From NCBI GenBank assembly GCA_928212115.1, contig CAKMRJ010003334.1, positions 24,465,813 to 24,529,812 of the forward strand: 64,000 bases of DNA, in the 5' to 3' direction. The position numbers and the translations under genes are program-made. This stretch comes from Lactuca virosa. Lineage: Eukaryota > Streptophyta > Magnoliopsida > Asterales > Asteraceae. Positions 1-11,191 of the stretch are shown piece after piece (the stretch's first letter is position 1; each line of letters starts with the position of its first letter). A model generated the notes under the pieces. That model did no database searches. It saw only the letters and a list, made by a program, of their open reading frames with translations, and had not been told where the DNA came from.

Positions 1-309
1 TTTCTGAGTACTCATGAACATTGCAGGCAATTCTTGCCATGTCTATCCTTAGCCAAATCTGCAAATCCAATTCATGACAGTCTAATTCACTATTACTTCC
101 AAGAGTACGAGCGACTGTGGAGTTTGAATAATTCATTATTCAGAAGGAAACCATGCAAAATTATGAAACACAGTAATAAACAATTGACAAAAGGTAGTTC
201 CAAAAAAATACTACTTATTATTTAATCACCAAAGTCAATTACATTTACTTTGTTACAAGTTTCAAAAACTAATCTAACTACTAAAATAATATCAGCTTCA
301 GTCCTATGC

Positions 310-963
310 TCCGAGCATGCTGAATATTGCTTACCCTACTCAGACTTTGTGAGGGGATCTGCTGGGTTATCTTCAGATGACACCTCTTTAACTATAAGAT
401 GGCCTTCTTCAACTTATGTCTGATGAAATGGTAACTTTCTGTCGATATGTCTGGTCTTACCATGATCTCTCGGTTCCTTTGTCAAGGCAACCACTCCTTC
501 CTTATCGCAGAACAGTTCCATAGGCTCCGGGATGGTTGGAACAACTCCGAGATTCCCCGATGAAGTCCTCACCAGCTGCTTCTTTCGACGCTTCACTTGC
601 TTCATGTACTCTGATTCACAAGTAGAATCAGCCACCGTATTTGCTTGGACCTTTCTTCCAAGTAACTGCTTCCTCCATTCAGTAAAAATAACCAGCCCGA
701 CTGAGAACGGAAGTTTATCTCTATCCGTCTGAAAGCTGGCATCACTGTAACATCTACTCTCAAAGGTATCACTGCCACCAAGCCAGGACCCAGTCCTTTG
801 TCCTTCGCAAATACTTGAGTATATTCTTAACTGCTATCCAATGAGCTCTACCTGGTTTCCCTGATAGCGAGACCATGCTCAAAGCAAATGCCACATCAGG
901 GCGAGTACATGTCCATAGCGTACATGATCGATCCGACAGCGAAGCATAAGGTACACGACTCAT
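310..963 (-). pseudogene. Copia-1 RT end and RNase H domain, frameshifted
   Basis: The frame at 769-963 carries the stretch that follows the copia polymerase, with CTRPDVAFALSMVS and HWIAVKNILKYLRRTKD. The frame at 414-635 carries the RNase H signature ADSTCESEY and the downstream CDKEGVVAL and RHIDRK segments. Beyond its stop, another frame continues with a VEEGHLIVKEVSSEDNPADP segment down to about 310, which is the normal end of copia RNase H. At least two frameshifts separate these pieces, so no active RNase H (which removes RNA from the RNA:DNA hybrid during reverse transcription) can be made. Confidence 0.85.
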
Positions 964-1171
964 GTCATCTATTTCAACATCTGTACTCGGGCATGAGTCT
1001 TACTCAATTTGGTATTGCTCTGGATAGGTAGCTCTCCCTTCTTGGAATTTTCCATACTAACCTCTTTAGTACCTTATCCAAGTATGTGCTCTGACTAAGT
1101 CCAATTAGTCTTCTTCTTTCTATCTCTCAATATTCTAATCCCAAGAATATAGGCAGCTTCTCCAAGGTCTT

Positions 1172-1933
1172 TCAGGCAAAACACTTTCCAAGCCAAGACT
1201 TAACCTCTTTCAAGGTTGGAACGTCGTTACCAATGAGTAATATGTCATCGACATATAACACCAGAAAAGTTACTATACTCCCACTAGCCTTGATTACACA
1301 CAAAACTCCATCTTCACTTCTAGAGAAACCAAACTCTTTGACTTTCTCATGGAAGCAAAGATTCCAACTGCGAGATGCTTGTTTCAATCCATAAATGGAT
1401 TTCTCAAGCTTGCACACTCTATTGGGAAACTTTGCATCAACAAAACCCTCTGGTTGACTCATGTAAACATCTTCAGCCAACTTCCCATTAAGGAAAGCAG
1501 TTTTGACATCCATCTGCCAGATTTCATAATCATGAAAGGCAGCTATGGCGAGCAATATCCTAATAGATTTAATCTTAGCCACTGGCGAAAAGGTCTCATC
1601 ATAGTCAACCCCTGGGGTTTGAGTAAAACCTTTTGCAACCAGTCGAGCCTTGAATGTATGCACATTCCCATCCATGTCTGTCTTCTTCTTGAAGATCCAT
1701 TTGCACCCAACTGTCTTGCGACCTGGTGCACTATCAACCAAATTCCAAACTTGGTTGTCATACATGGACTTAATCTCGCTGTCCATTGCCTCTTTCCACT
1801 TGGAAGCCTCTGGGCCTGCCATTGCTTCCTTATAAGTGACTGGTTCATCTAAGTTTACTAGTGTTCTGTCACTTATGAATGTGTCACCATCTGAAGTAAT
1901 ATGAAAACCATACAACTCAGGTGACACACTCAC
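1172..1933 (-). pseudogene. Copia-1 reverse transcriptase domain (RVT_2 type)
   Basis: This 253-residue open frame is the best preserved part of Copia-1. It shows WNLVD, the template-binding GCKWIFKKK, KARLVAKGFTQTPGVDY, the first catalytic block QMDVKTAFLNG, CKLEKSIYGLKQASRSW and the polymerase active-site box LYVDDILLIGND. These are the ordered motifs of the copia-type reverse transcriptase that copies element RNA to DNA in the virus-like particle. It is cut off from integrase (different frame, ending near 2116) and from RNase H by frameshifts, so it is a dead fragment although its catalytic aspartates remain. Confidence 0.93.
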
Positions 1934-2115
1934 CCTAGTGGATCTTCTAAGAGGTAATGAGTTATCAATGGTTCAACAGGAACTGTTTCCTCTGGTTGAG
2001 TGCTAGTGTCATCTAAGGTTCCTTCATTGGCTGACTCTTGAATTTCTTCAAGGTCAATAGTGCTCCCACTGTCCTCTTTGAATATGAGCTCTTTCAAGAA
2101 AGACTCCTCTTCGTG

Positions 2116-2998
2116 CTACAAAGACCACGTTCTCACTAGGCCTGTAGAACAAATATCCAAAAGACTGCTTGGGTAACCAATGAAAACACATTTCTCACTT
2201 CTAGCTGCTAGCTTGTCGTGAGTCTCTCGTCTTACGAAAGCTTCACAACCCCAGACTTTAATATGTGCTAACGAGGGAACTTTCCCTGTCCACATTTCGT
2301 GAGGTGTTTTGGCAACCTTCTTTGTAGGGACAAGATTGAGGATGTGGGCGGTTGTCTCTAAGGCATACCCCCAGAAGTGAATAGGAAGCGAAGCCCGACT
2401 CATCATAGAACGAACCATGTCTAACAAGGTTCGATTGCGCCTCTCAGCTACACCATTTAACTGTGGTGTCCTAGGAGGAGTCAATTGTGAGACTATCCCA
2501 CATTCTTTCAGATAGTCGTTTAACTCGATACTAAGATACTCCCCGCCTCTATCGGATCTAAGTATCTTTATTTTCTGCCCAATTGATTTTCGACTTCATG
2601 CTTAAACTCTTTGAACTTTTCAAAAGTTTCTGACTTATGCTTGATCAAGTAGATATATCCATATCTGCTATAATCGTCAGTGAAAGTCACATAGAATCGA
2701 TTAGCATCTCTTGTAGTTGATCTGAAGGGCCCACACACATCCGTGTATGAGATCCAAACAGACCTTCACCTCTTTCACAAGACCCTGTGAATGGTGATTT
2801 TGTCATCTTTCCCAAAAGACAAGATTCACACATATCATCTGACTTTAGGTCAAATGATTCCAACACTCCATCCTTTTGGAGTTGGGCTATGCGTTTCTTG
2901 TTAATGTGTCCAAGACGACAATGCCACAAGCATGCCTTGTCTACACTATTAGACAAGTCAATATTAAGTACACTATTTCCTAGGCTATCAAACCACAA
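2116..2998 (-). pseudogene. Copia-1 integrase, broken into two frames
   Basis: Frame 2687-2998 holds the pre-integrase zinc finger: WHCRLGHINKKRIAQL followed by CESCLLGKMTKSPF, an HHCC pattern. Frame 2116-2484 holds the end of the catalytic core with TPQLNGVAERRNRTLLDMVR, in which the glutamate of the DDE triad is E in AERRNRT, followed by WGYALETTAHILN and KVWGCEAFV. The middle of the core (2485-2686) is open in neither frame. Integrase inserts the cDNA into the chromosome; this copy cannot work as it stands. Confidence 0.9.
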
Positions 2999-3483
2999 GT
3001 CTGTTCATACACACCATTACAAGGCAAAGCTTCAAACATAAAAACACCATTCTTATAAACAGAAATTGAACCATTCAAATCATTAAAAGAATATGTAAAA
3101 CCTTGTCTGAACAATGCATGAAATGAAATAATGTTTCTCGTCATCTCAGACGAATAGCAACAATTTATTAAATCTAATCTAACATCATTACTAAGCAGAA
3201 GCTGATAAACTCCGATCTTGGTTACTGGTGAAGACTTTCTGTTTCCCATGATCAGGTTTATCCTTCCTCGCTCTATCTCCTCACTTTCCTTTAGACCCTG
3301 CAAATCAGAACAGATATGAAAACCACATCCTGTATCAAGGACCCATGAACGAGAAGATAATGAGTTATTAGCAGAAATAGTGTAAATACCTGCCGAAGAT
3401 GGCTTCACTTTGCCATCCTTGATATCTTGCAGATATGTGGGCAAGATCTCTTCCAATGCCCCTTTTGGTTGCAGTAAAAGCAA
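2980..3483 (-). pseudogene. Copia-1 aspartic protease region
   Basis: The frame contains WVLDTGCGFHICSDL, the DTG active-site triad of the retrotransposon aspartic protease with the usual H/C context of copia proteases, followed by a beta-rich stretch (INLIMGNRKSSPVTKIG, LDLINCCYSSEM, NIISFHALFRQGF) typical of copia protease and linker. The upstream end begins inside the gag zinc-knuckle region, read in a shifted frame. The protease normally cuts the Gag-Pol polyprotein. Frameshifts on both sides make this a pseudogene. Confidence 0.85.
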
Positions 3484-4301
3484 ACTGCCTCTTTTGGATC
3501 AGAAACATGGGGAGTGGAACCATTGGGCTTAGCCTTTGGGCCATTACTAGATGACCCAGCTTGAGCCTTGCTCTTCCAGTTTTGCTTGGGAGGACCTTTC
3601 CTTTTTTCCCCTTTCCCTGTCCAATAGCCAAAACAGGGGCACTAGCAGGTGTGGAGGGTATACTTTTACCTTTCATCCCTGCCTCAGCTGTCTGCAAACA
3701 AGTTGTGCAATTGGGCCAAGGTCTGCTCAGTATTGTTCAAATGGTAAGTTAGAATAAACTGACCATAACATTCAGGAAGTGAGTTCAAGACCATGTCAAT
3801 GGCCAATTCCTCATCAAAGTGAATATTGAGCTTGACCAAACGCTCTATGTAGCGTTGCATTCTTTGCACATGTGACACAACCGGACTCCCCATCTTTCAT
3901 CTTGCAAGCCATGAGTGACTTGACTACTTCGAACTTTTCTTGACGAGCTCGCTTATGGTACTTTCCATAAGGTCCTTGTTCATCTCGAAAGGCCAGTAGT
4001 CCTCATAGTACCTCTGCAGTTCTGGGGACATAGTTGCCACCATGATGCATGCCACTTTGGTAGCATCATCGTAATGTTTCTTGTAGGCAGCAAGATCTTC
4101 AGGAGTAGCTTCATTCTCATCAAGCTCTTTGAGCTCCTTTTCAAGAACATATTCTTTGTTCTCGAAGCGAAGAGCCATCTTGATGTTGCGCATCCAATCG
4201 TTATAGTTTGAGCCATCCATAACGACTTTGGAGCATATATTGAGCAAAGAGAAGTTTTGGTTGGAGGAGGACGAAGCAGAAGTGTTTCCAGGAGTAGACA
4301 T
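3368..4301 (-). pseudogene. Copia-1 gag (UBN2-type) with decayed zinc knuckle
   Basis: The start at 4301 gives MSTPGNTSASSSS followed by LNICSKVVMDGSNYNDWMRNIKMAL, the usual N-terminus of plant copia Gag (UBN2/DUF4219 family). Frame 3684-3893 continues with MGSPVVSHVQRMQRYIERLVKLN and LNSLPECYGQFILTYHLNN, standard Gag helices. Frame 3368-3697 is lysine/glycine rich and includes the remains of the CCHC knuckle, now split over two frames. Gag would build the virus-like particle and bind RNA. A frameshift between 3893 and 3924 and another near 3690 break it. Confidence 0.88.
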
Positions 4302-5593
4302 CTGAAAAGAAAGAAAGTTTTAGTTAGATTTCAAGATACCTTAATAGAATAACCCAAAGATATAGTATCAAGGTTAGGATCCAACTATGAAGATTCACAA
4401 CTTAGAAATGGGATGCCGAGATCCAAGTGCAAATTTCATAAAGGTAGGTGAATGACGATTCACCAATTCCACCATTAGACGAAACAAACGAAGTGAAATT
4501 CCTAATTCTTTTGAGATACATTGAAACTATTCAATGGCATGTTTTAATCTCAGATTATGCTCTTCTATTTGTGACTGGGATGCCGAGGATCACAAACAAG
4601 ATGTGAATAACCATGCAAATGTGCTTGGTAACCTCATTGTCTTTATCATTAACTATTGATGTGCTGGTAAACCACACACGCTCCATCAAAATGACAATTA
4701 TGAGATACCCATTACTACTCTTTATTAGTGCCTTTAGTGTGCTGGTTAACCACACACGCTCCACTAACGACCAATAAAGCATAATGTGCAATTTCATGGA
4801 TTAGCATACTTTTCACATTTTTCCTAAAGTAACTAGAGTTGGGATTTTGAAAATAATGTTCTAGTACTTTCTTTAATATCATTATACTTTTAATGAGAAG
4901 TAGTTGTCCTATCAAATCCGTTCTGCTAACGACCCTCCACTAATCAAGGAAGCGGTGGGTGAGAGTGGACACCCATTCAACTACCATTTTATAGGCAGTT
5001 TCCTTATACCCCCCTTATAGATTAGCTTCGTGAATGAGGCATACTAGCGATTTGACTGACCATATTCTTATACATATAATATTAAACTTTTAATTATAAT
5101 ATATATATAAGGTGTGTTTTAAAACTTTTTAAAACTTCAAGGGTTTAATAAATTTCGAAATTTAAGCTATTAATTCAAATTTAATAAACCAATTAACTAG
5201 ATTTAATATTTATTATTAATTAACTATTAATCAAATTTAATCTTGTAAGGATTATCTAATTTAAATTAATCAATTAATTTAATCCTAATCCTTATCCCTC
5301 TATTTCGAAAAATAGGTAAGGATAATTATCCAATTAATCTAATTAAGTAACAATTATCCAAAAAACAAGAAACCCTAGTTATCCTCTAGCATATTTCGAA
5401 ATTTACAAGGGAGGAGGCTAGGGTTTTCAAAACCCTAACCCTAATTTCGATTAGGGTTCTTTGGAGGCTAGGGTTTTCGAAAAAACCCTTTGATCCAAAA
5501 CCCTAGAAATCGAAAATTTGGCCTTTAGGGTTTAATAGCTATAAACCCTAATTTGCAATTCAACATTGTAGCAATTCAATTTAAAACAACAAT
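4302..5593 (-). other. Copia-1 leader between PBS and gag
   Basis: This 1.3-kb stretch has no supportable coding frame. It contains several aaccctag / agggttt runs (5360-5560) and a block at about 4970-5040 that is repeated with small changes at 6462-6530 in Copia-2, which shows that both are leaders of related elements. The short ORFs here (4555-4797, 4715-4915) have no recognizable domain. Confidence 0.7.
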
Positions 5594-5606
5594 GGCTCTG
5601 ATACCA
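5594..5606 (-). promoter_or_regulatory. Copia-1 primer-binding site (initiator Met tRNA)
   Basis: The plus strand reads GGCTCTGATACCA; its complement TGGTATCAGAGCC pairs with the 3' end of plant initiator-Met tRNA. It lies one base inside the LTR border at 5608. Confidence 0.93.
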
Positions 5607-5607
5607 C

Positions 5608-6461
5608 TGAAGGGTTTTAGGTAAAACAATAAACTAGAAAACAATTCCTAAGTTCACATGCAACCTACTTTGGATCTATGTTTTAACTATTGAACATACA
5701 ACTTTGAATTGCAATACAAGAACCCTAGAGGAGAGAGGCTATTATCGAAAATAGTAAACTAGGGTTTAGGGTTTACATACCTTTCATTGTTATAGCAAAC
5801 AATTGATATTCCCTTGATCTTGATCTTGATCTTCTTGGAAGCTTAGCACCACAAGTGTAATGCCTCTAATGGAGTCACACCCAAACTAGCAAGAAGGAAA
5901 GTAGAAGAGAGAGAGGAGAGAGGAGTATGCAAAATCTCGGCCTTAGGGTTTCTTCAAAAGAAAGAGTGACCAAAACATGAACCAAGAGGCTCCTATATAG
6001 CTGAGGGATCTAGGGTTTAAGGGAAACCCTAGTATCCTTTGCTTAGGGCCTAAGCAAACCCAAGGGCCTTATCCAAGCCCCTATGGACGAAATTATTAGG
6101 GTTTCCCCTAAAGATTTCGTCCACCCTCTTCCAAGGGGTTCTAGAAGCCTTCCACTCAACTATTAGATAATTGCAAACTAGTCCCTGCACCTTATAATTA
6201 ATTCTTTTACCCCAAAATCAATTCTGATTAATTTCTGGCTAACAATTAATTAAACATAATGATTTCTAATTAATATATTAATCCATTAACATATTAATAA
6301 ATCATTTATATATAATATTAATTTATTAATCTTATAATTAATATCTCTCCTTTCATAATTTCCTTGCAGTTGCTAGGTTGAGGGCAACCCAAAAGGACTG
6401 TGCTGCTGTCAATTCAAGTACATACCAATTATAGTTATGGGCTTAGACACCTAATCCAACA
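5608..6461 (-). repeat. Copia-1 5' LTR (854 bp)
   Basis: On the plus strand the LTR begins TGAAGGGTTTT just after the PBS and ends CTAATCCAACA. Read on the minus strand it opens with TGTTGGATTAGGTGTC, a start shared with the Copia-2 LTR. Ends are TG...CA. The 5 bases outside the right end are ATAAA; the matching duplication would be outside the window. Confidence 0.88.
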
Positions 6462-7206
6462 ATAAACTGCCATTTTATAGGCAGAACCTTATACCCCCCT
6501 TATAGCCGGCTTCGTGAATGAGGCTACTAACGGAAACGACTTGCTCTTAGTACATTATATTATATAAATATATTATATATTATATTTATATATTATACTA
6601 TATATAATATAATATTAACTTATAATACTAAGTATAAGGGTTGAATTTTAACTTATAAAACTCTAGGGTTTGGAATTAAAGTTGTGTGGAGACTTACAAA
6701 TTCCAAAAACTTGAGGGCAAGTTGAACTATTAAAAACTTTTGGATTTCATAACTTATGAGTTTAATTAAGGTTTTAAAAACTTTAATGAAGAGACTCTTG
6801 AACATCCATAACTTGAGGACAAGTTATGGAGTTCTTAAAACAAAAGACTCTTCAACTTTTGTAACCTGCATTTTAATGGATCTTAAAAGAAATGTCTTTT
6901 GGTAATCCATAACTTGAGGACAGTTAGGACTCCGTTAGATACATTTAGATCAAGAATTAACGAACAAACAATTAACAAAATAATTCCTATGATCTACCAA
7001 AACTCATAAGTGTATGAACAATCATATCAACAATTTCAAGAATTACATAAACTCACATAAAACTTGAAATTTTGATAACAACCTTGAAATTGGTTTACTA
7101 TAATCATTACCACATCAAAAAACAGGTTTTAAAAGTCCAAAACAGTTTAAGGTAATGATTCTAGACCAATTCCAGCCTTAAAACTCGAAGATATGCTGTC
7201 AGGGGG

Positions 7207-7295
7207 TCCAACTCGTCGAGGCATGAACCAACGCGACGAGTTGGATGAATTTAGGCATGGACTCGTCGAGTCCCTTAATGGACTCGGCGAGTCAG
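7207..7295. repeat. Cluster of CTCGTCGAG palindromes in Copia-2 leader
   Basis: Four copies of a palindromic motif lie within 90 bp: ACTCGTCGAG at 7210-7220, CGACGAGT at about 7234-7242, GACTCGTCGAGTC at 7260-7272 and GACTCGGCGAGTC at 7281-7293. Each of the last two is a perfect 6+1+6 inverted repeat. Confidence 0.8.
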
Positions 7296-7359
7296 CTGAC
7301 CAGACAACATACAAACTTCGATTTCAGCAACTTGCATCAAGTATAAAGAAAACAAGCCT

Positions 7360-7372
7360 GGCTCTGATACCA
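7360..7372 (-). promoter_or_regulatory. Copia-2 primer-binding site
   Basis: GGCTCTGATACCA on the plus strand is identical to the Copia-1 site and is complementary to the initiator-Met tRNA 3' end. It lies one base from the LTR border at 7374. Confidence 0.92.
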
Positions 7373-7373
7373 C

Positions 7374-8122
7374 TGATGGGTTTTGAACATTCTAACACTC
7401 CTATGGTGTACATGCAACCTTATAAACCTTGGATCAATGTTTTTCTATTATACATGCAATATTCAACATTTCCAAGGTTTCATCCTAACTAGCATAATAT
7501 GAACCAACTATACTACAAAAGCCTAGTTAGATGACATACCTTTTAATGAAGCTTGAAGTCTTGAACTTTAAGAGCTTAGCCCCAATAGTGTGAAAGCCTC
7601 AAGTGGAATCACAAATCACCAAAAACACCTTGAAAACTTGAGAGAATAGCTAGCACTTCTAGAAATCAGCCCACCCTTTGTTCTCACATACTAGTGCAAA
7701 TTTCAAGTGCCAAGGACCTCTTTATATAGTATGGAGGATTAGGGTTACATTCATGTAAACCCTAATACCCATGACATTTCATTTCCATAGGTTCCATGGG
7801 TTAAACACTCCATGGACTATACATGAAAGCTTAGCCCAACCTAAATAAACTTGGCCCATGCTATATATAAGAGTCCATATTTAATTAGTTCCTTTTGATC
7901 ACTAAATTAGTTCTAAATTAATTCTTGATCAATACTAATTAAATAATATGATTACATATTAATATATTAGAACTTATAATATATTAATATAAATCATAAA
8001 CATACTATTCTCAAAAGACTATCCATATAAATTGTTCCGGTGAAGTGTAACCCAAATGGACCATGCCAAGTCGGGTCAAGTACATACCAATTATAGTTAT
8101 GAACTTAGACACTAATCCAACA
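7374..8122 (-). repeat. Copia-2 5' LTR (749 bp)
   Basis: It begins TGATGGGTTTTG after the PBS and ends ACTAATCCAACA. On the minus strand it opens TGTTGGATTAGTGTC and shares the next stretch (ATAACTATAATTGG) with the Copia-1 LTR, while the rest has diverged, so the two are related but different families. Outer flank is CTTTC (8123-8127). Confidence 0.88.
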
Positions 8123-9180
8123 CTTTCCGCCTTAGAAAACTCTCCGCACATACACCATCCTCATCCTACAGTTATGACTTCGAATTTCATTTGGGATTTG
8201 GTTTCGTTTGCGATTTTAGGACCTGGAAATTGTGTGTATCTTGAAAATTGAAACTGAGTGATTATGCTTACTCATCCTCTTCTGCAAATTTGGTGTTCCA
8301 TTCAGGTGTTTAATTTTGGGTTTTGGGTTGAATCTGGTGTAAAGTTGGTTTGTTCATAGTGGGTTGGAGGACTCTAACGCCATTGTGGATGAACACACAC
8401 ACACACACAAGAAAGGGTTTACATGGACAAACCACACACACAAACAAACACATCAATTTCAGATTCACTGGAAAAGAGAATGTAGGTTTATAGGGATAAA
8501 CATGTACACAAAAATCGTTTTTTTAGAAATCATCTTTCAGAGATGAGAGTTTGAGCGTTTTTTAGAGGTGATTTAAAGGTTTATGCCATGGTCAAACTTA
8601 AGGTTGAAGCTTGTCTGATATGCCCAACTCATATGCAGATTTAAATCATGTAAACTCAATCGTGAGAAACTCCAAAATATGAAACTGGAAGAAACATATA
8701 TCCTACAGAGTTCGTTGTAGATCTAATTCATAATTTTTGAAAGGCCTTCGATCCTCATCTGATCGAGGAAGAAGAAGCAAGAACAACACATGACAGCGGG
8801 TGGGGGTTTTTGTGGGATTTCTCAGCAGATAGCAGATAGGGACGCCGACAGAAGGCTGTCACCGACGTTCTCCTTTCTTTTTATGGTTCGATCGGCAACA
8901 ATACGGGAGGGAATAGAATGGCGAAGCAGATCGTGGCACACAACTATTAGAGGGTGTTTGGTTGTTGTTGATGTTCGACGGGAGAAAAATACAAGGGAGC
9001 AGAGGCTGTGAACGTTTACAGTAGGAGGTGGGGGGCTGCTCCGACAGCCTCCTCGTTGGATTTTTTTTCTCTTCCGGTAGTAGATACGTGAAGAGAGGGA
9101 GGAACAGAAGTATCACAACATATGGTGAGGGTGTTTTGGTGAGGGAATCGATGGCAAAAAGGAGAAGAGGAGGAGGGTGC
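8123..9180. other. Non-coding interior of a long-inverted-repeat element
   Basis: No convincing gene. It includes a short CA run (8394-8410) and a moderately GC-rich part (8750-9180) with short ORFs on both strands and no domains. It probably is the interior of the element whose right arm is at 9181-9428, with the left arm lost or left of the nested copia elements. Confidence 0.45.
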
Positions 9181-9428
9181 CCTTGGGTGGGACCCCTTGC
9201 ATATTAAATATTATTTATTTATTTATTTAAAAATAATAATTAAAAACCTCATAAATGGCCCTGTGTAATGAAATGACAAAAATGCCCCTGACTTAACGGC
9301 TAAATGGTAACGAAGTTAGTCGGAAGGACCAAATGTTAAAAGTTTTGAACCGTGAGGTTTTTGTAAATTAAGGACCAAACTTCAGATTTTTTGAAACCAC
9401 AGGGACCATTTTTGAAGTTTTGTCTAAC
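9181..9428. repeat. Long-inverted-repeat transposon arm (single)
   Basis: The arm contains CATAAATGGCCCTGTG, GTTAAAAGTTTTGAACC and CCACAGGGACCATTTTTGAAG in the same order as the right arms at 17870-18065 and 19612-19815, with the inner GACCCC and AT-rich spacer also present. No left partner is visible in the window. Confidence 0.75.
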
Positions 9429-10379
9429 TTTTAATTTATTATTTAAGTGGTCGTCTATTCAAAAAAAAATTGGTACAAATTTTGGGTCCTGTGCTAAATG
9501 AATGCGATGGGATTGTTACTTAATTTATCCTGTTATATAACATTTAATGTGATTGCTTATTTATCAAACTTGCAGTTCATTTGCTTGTGATATTTATTTT
9601 GAAGCAATATTTTTGGGAATTTTCTAAAAAAATCACAATATTTTTTGTTTGTTTACAGTTTAATCTCAATATTTATTTTTTTAAATAGGAACCCCGATTA
9701 TATAATTTATATGATAAATTGTCATATTCTTTTGAAAAAAATAAGAACTATTTTGTTAATTTTGACAAAATATAAAATAATTGAAACTTTTTTGTTCAAA
9801 AAATAAAAATTTGGATTAAACTGTTAACTGACATAAAATATTAGAACTTTAACAGAAATTTTCTCAATATTTTTTTTATGATCATTTAATTGAAACATAA
9901 TTTGAAGGATAATTTTACAATGGTTATCCGGAGCAAAACAAAGAATATGATATTATAATAAAACTTCAAATATATTAATACTTCCATGTAAGATTTTGTT
10001 AATTAAATAAACTCTAATACTAACCATAAGCTTTTAGGCATAACGAAATTAAATCATTAGATGAAAATATAAGGGGATAATCGAAAATATTACGGAGAAT
10101 CCGAATCTAATTCAATAATGGAAATGTCTTATTCAAACATACCATGAAAGACTCAAAAGTGACAAATAATATTCCACGATTCCTAAACAAATATAATTAT
10201 TTTATTATAAAGTAAATACAATAATATATTTTTAAATTAATAGATTAATAGTAACCAAGTCAAATAAGATATTTAATAATTTATTTAAAGGAAATCGACT
10301 TTAATTACTTTAATTTATTTTATTTTATTATGTTCAACAAAAAACATGTTTTTACGTTGTTAGTATAATGTTTTTAAGA
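9429..10379. other. AT-rich non-coding DNA with a foldback repeat
   Basis: No gene. At 9617-9700 and 9780-9870 there is an imperfect inverted repeat of about 80 bp (ACAGTTTAATC with AACAGTTTAATCC on the other strand, plus flanking AT-rich match), which could be a small foldback MITE. I saw no clear target duplication. Confidence 0.5.
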
Positions 10380-10655
10380 TGCCATAACTTTTTTTTTAAC
10401 ATGTAAAATTTTTGCTATAAATAATTATTTATTACCTAAAAAGTTTCTTTTAACCCAAACAACTTCTTTTAGCCTAAAAAAAGGTAGTCCAAAATCAATC
10501 GGGGACGGGGACGGGGGTAATAAGGGGGATTTGGGGGCGGGGGCGGGGGTAGGAAGACTAGACATTTCAAGGGCGGGGGCAGGGGTGGGGGAACGAGGAA
10601 TTTTCGGGGGCGGGAGATGCACTCCCCGTCCCATTTGCCCCCGTTGACATCCCTA
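10380..10655 (-). mobile_element. Half of a G/C-rich hAT-like MITE
   Basis: The right end is TTGACATCCCTA at 10644-10655, the same terminal repeat as the complete element at 47025-47548. The inside is a G-rich run (10500-10620) of GGGGGCGGGGGC-type blocks, and the left part matches the other copy's middle (TAGCCTAAAAA, AAAACATG). The opposite terminal repeat and the 8-bp duplication are missing on the left, so this is a truncated copy. Confidence 0.75.
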
Positions 10656-11191
10656 GACCTGGCTTCAACTAACAATTCAAATTTCTAAAGCAATGATATT
10701 ATATGAACAATTTTAATAAGTTTGATGATCTAATGTGAAAAAAAAAACTAAATGTGAACAAAAACCAATAGTTTATCACCTTTCTCAGGAATTGTCTTTG
10801 ACATGTATAGTCGCATAAACTTTAACTTGCTTACGACAAGTAATAATAGTAATATATAAACACTTTCCGATAAGTTTCTTTATTGTCTGCATGTATACTA
10901 AAAAAAAATTAGCCGAATATGAAGACTTCCAATAAGTTGATTTACCATAACAAATCAACTTCCCACTTATGTAATTAATTTTCGATTTTTACTATTTTAA
11001 TTATTTATTCTGAAGGTGAATATTTTTAATTCCCGTGAAAACTAAATGAACAAAAAAGATCACTTATCATGACCAAAACCCAAAGTTAGGCTACTGAACT
11101 ACTGAAGGGCGTACGCGACTACACCATAAGAAATCATGTCGCATCACACAGTAACTTCTAGCATCAGCAATCACCTGTATCAGTCCTCATA
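10656..11191. other. Downstream flank of the CASP-like gene
   Basis: AT-rich sequence with no supportable gene. The 3' untranslated region of the CASP-like gene should lie just below 11192; I could not place its end. Confidence 0.5.

Larger units (their letters stand above)
1..6461 (-). mobile_element. Copia-1: Ty1/copia LTR retrotransposon, 3' end outside window
   Basis: Reading on the minus strand from 6461 down to 1, the order is 5' LTR (5608-6461), primer-binding site (5594-5606), leader, gag, protease, integrase, reverse transcriptase and RNase H, which is the Ty1/copia order. The 3' LTR lies left of the window. The coding part is split over all three minus frames by frameshifts, so the copy is not autonomous. 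Bases 1-310 are the untranslated tail between the RNase H end and the missing 3' LTR, and I see no gene there. The right end abuts sequence that resembles this element's own leader (6462 onward), so it appears to have inserted into a related copia element. Confidence 0.93.
6462..8122 (-). mobile_element. Copia-2: leader and 5' LTR of a second copia element
   Basis: Order on the minus strand is LTR (7374-8122), PBS (7360-7372), then about 900 bp of leader (6462-7359) that stops abruptly at the end of Copia-1. The first 70 bp of this leader match the Copia-1 leader at 4970-5040. The simplest reading is that Copia-1 jumped into Copia-2, whose gag-pol and 3' LTR would lie left of the window. No coding frame is present; the 99-residue ORF at 7193-7492 runs across the PBS and into the LTR and is not a gene. 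Confidence 0.83.

Noticed and set aside
10425..10675. Proline-rich ORFs
   Set aside because: Translation of G-rich runs of the hAT MITE half copy; the same ORF type occurs at 46954-47260 in the complete MITE.
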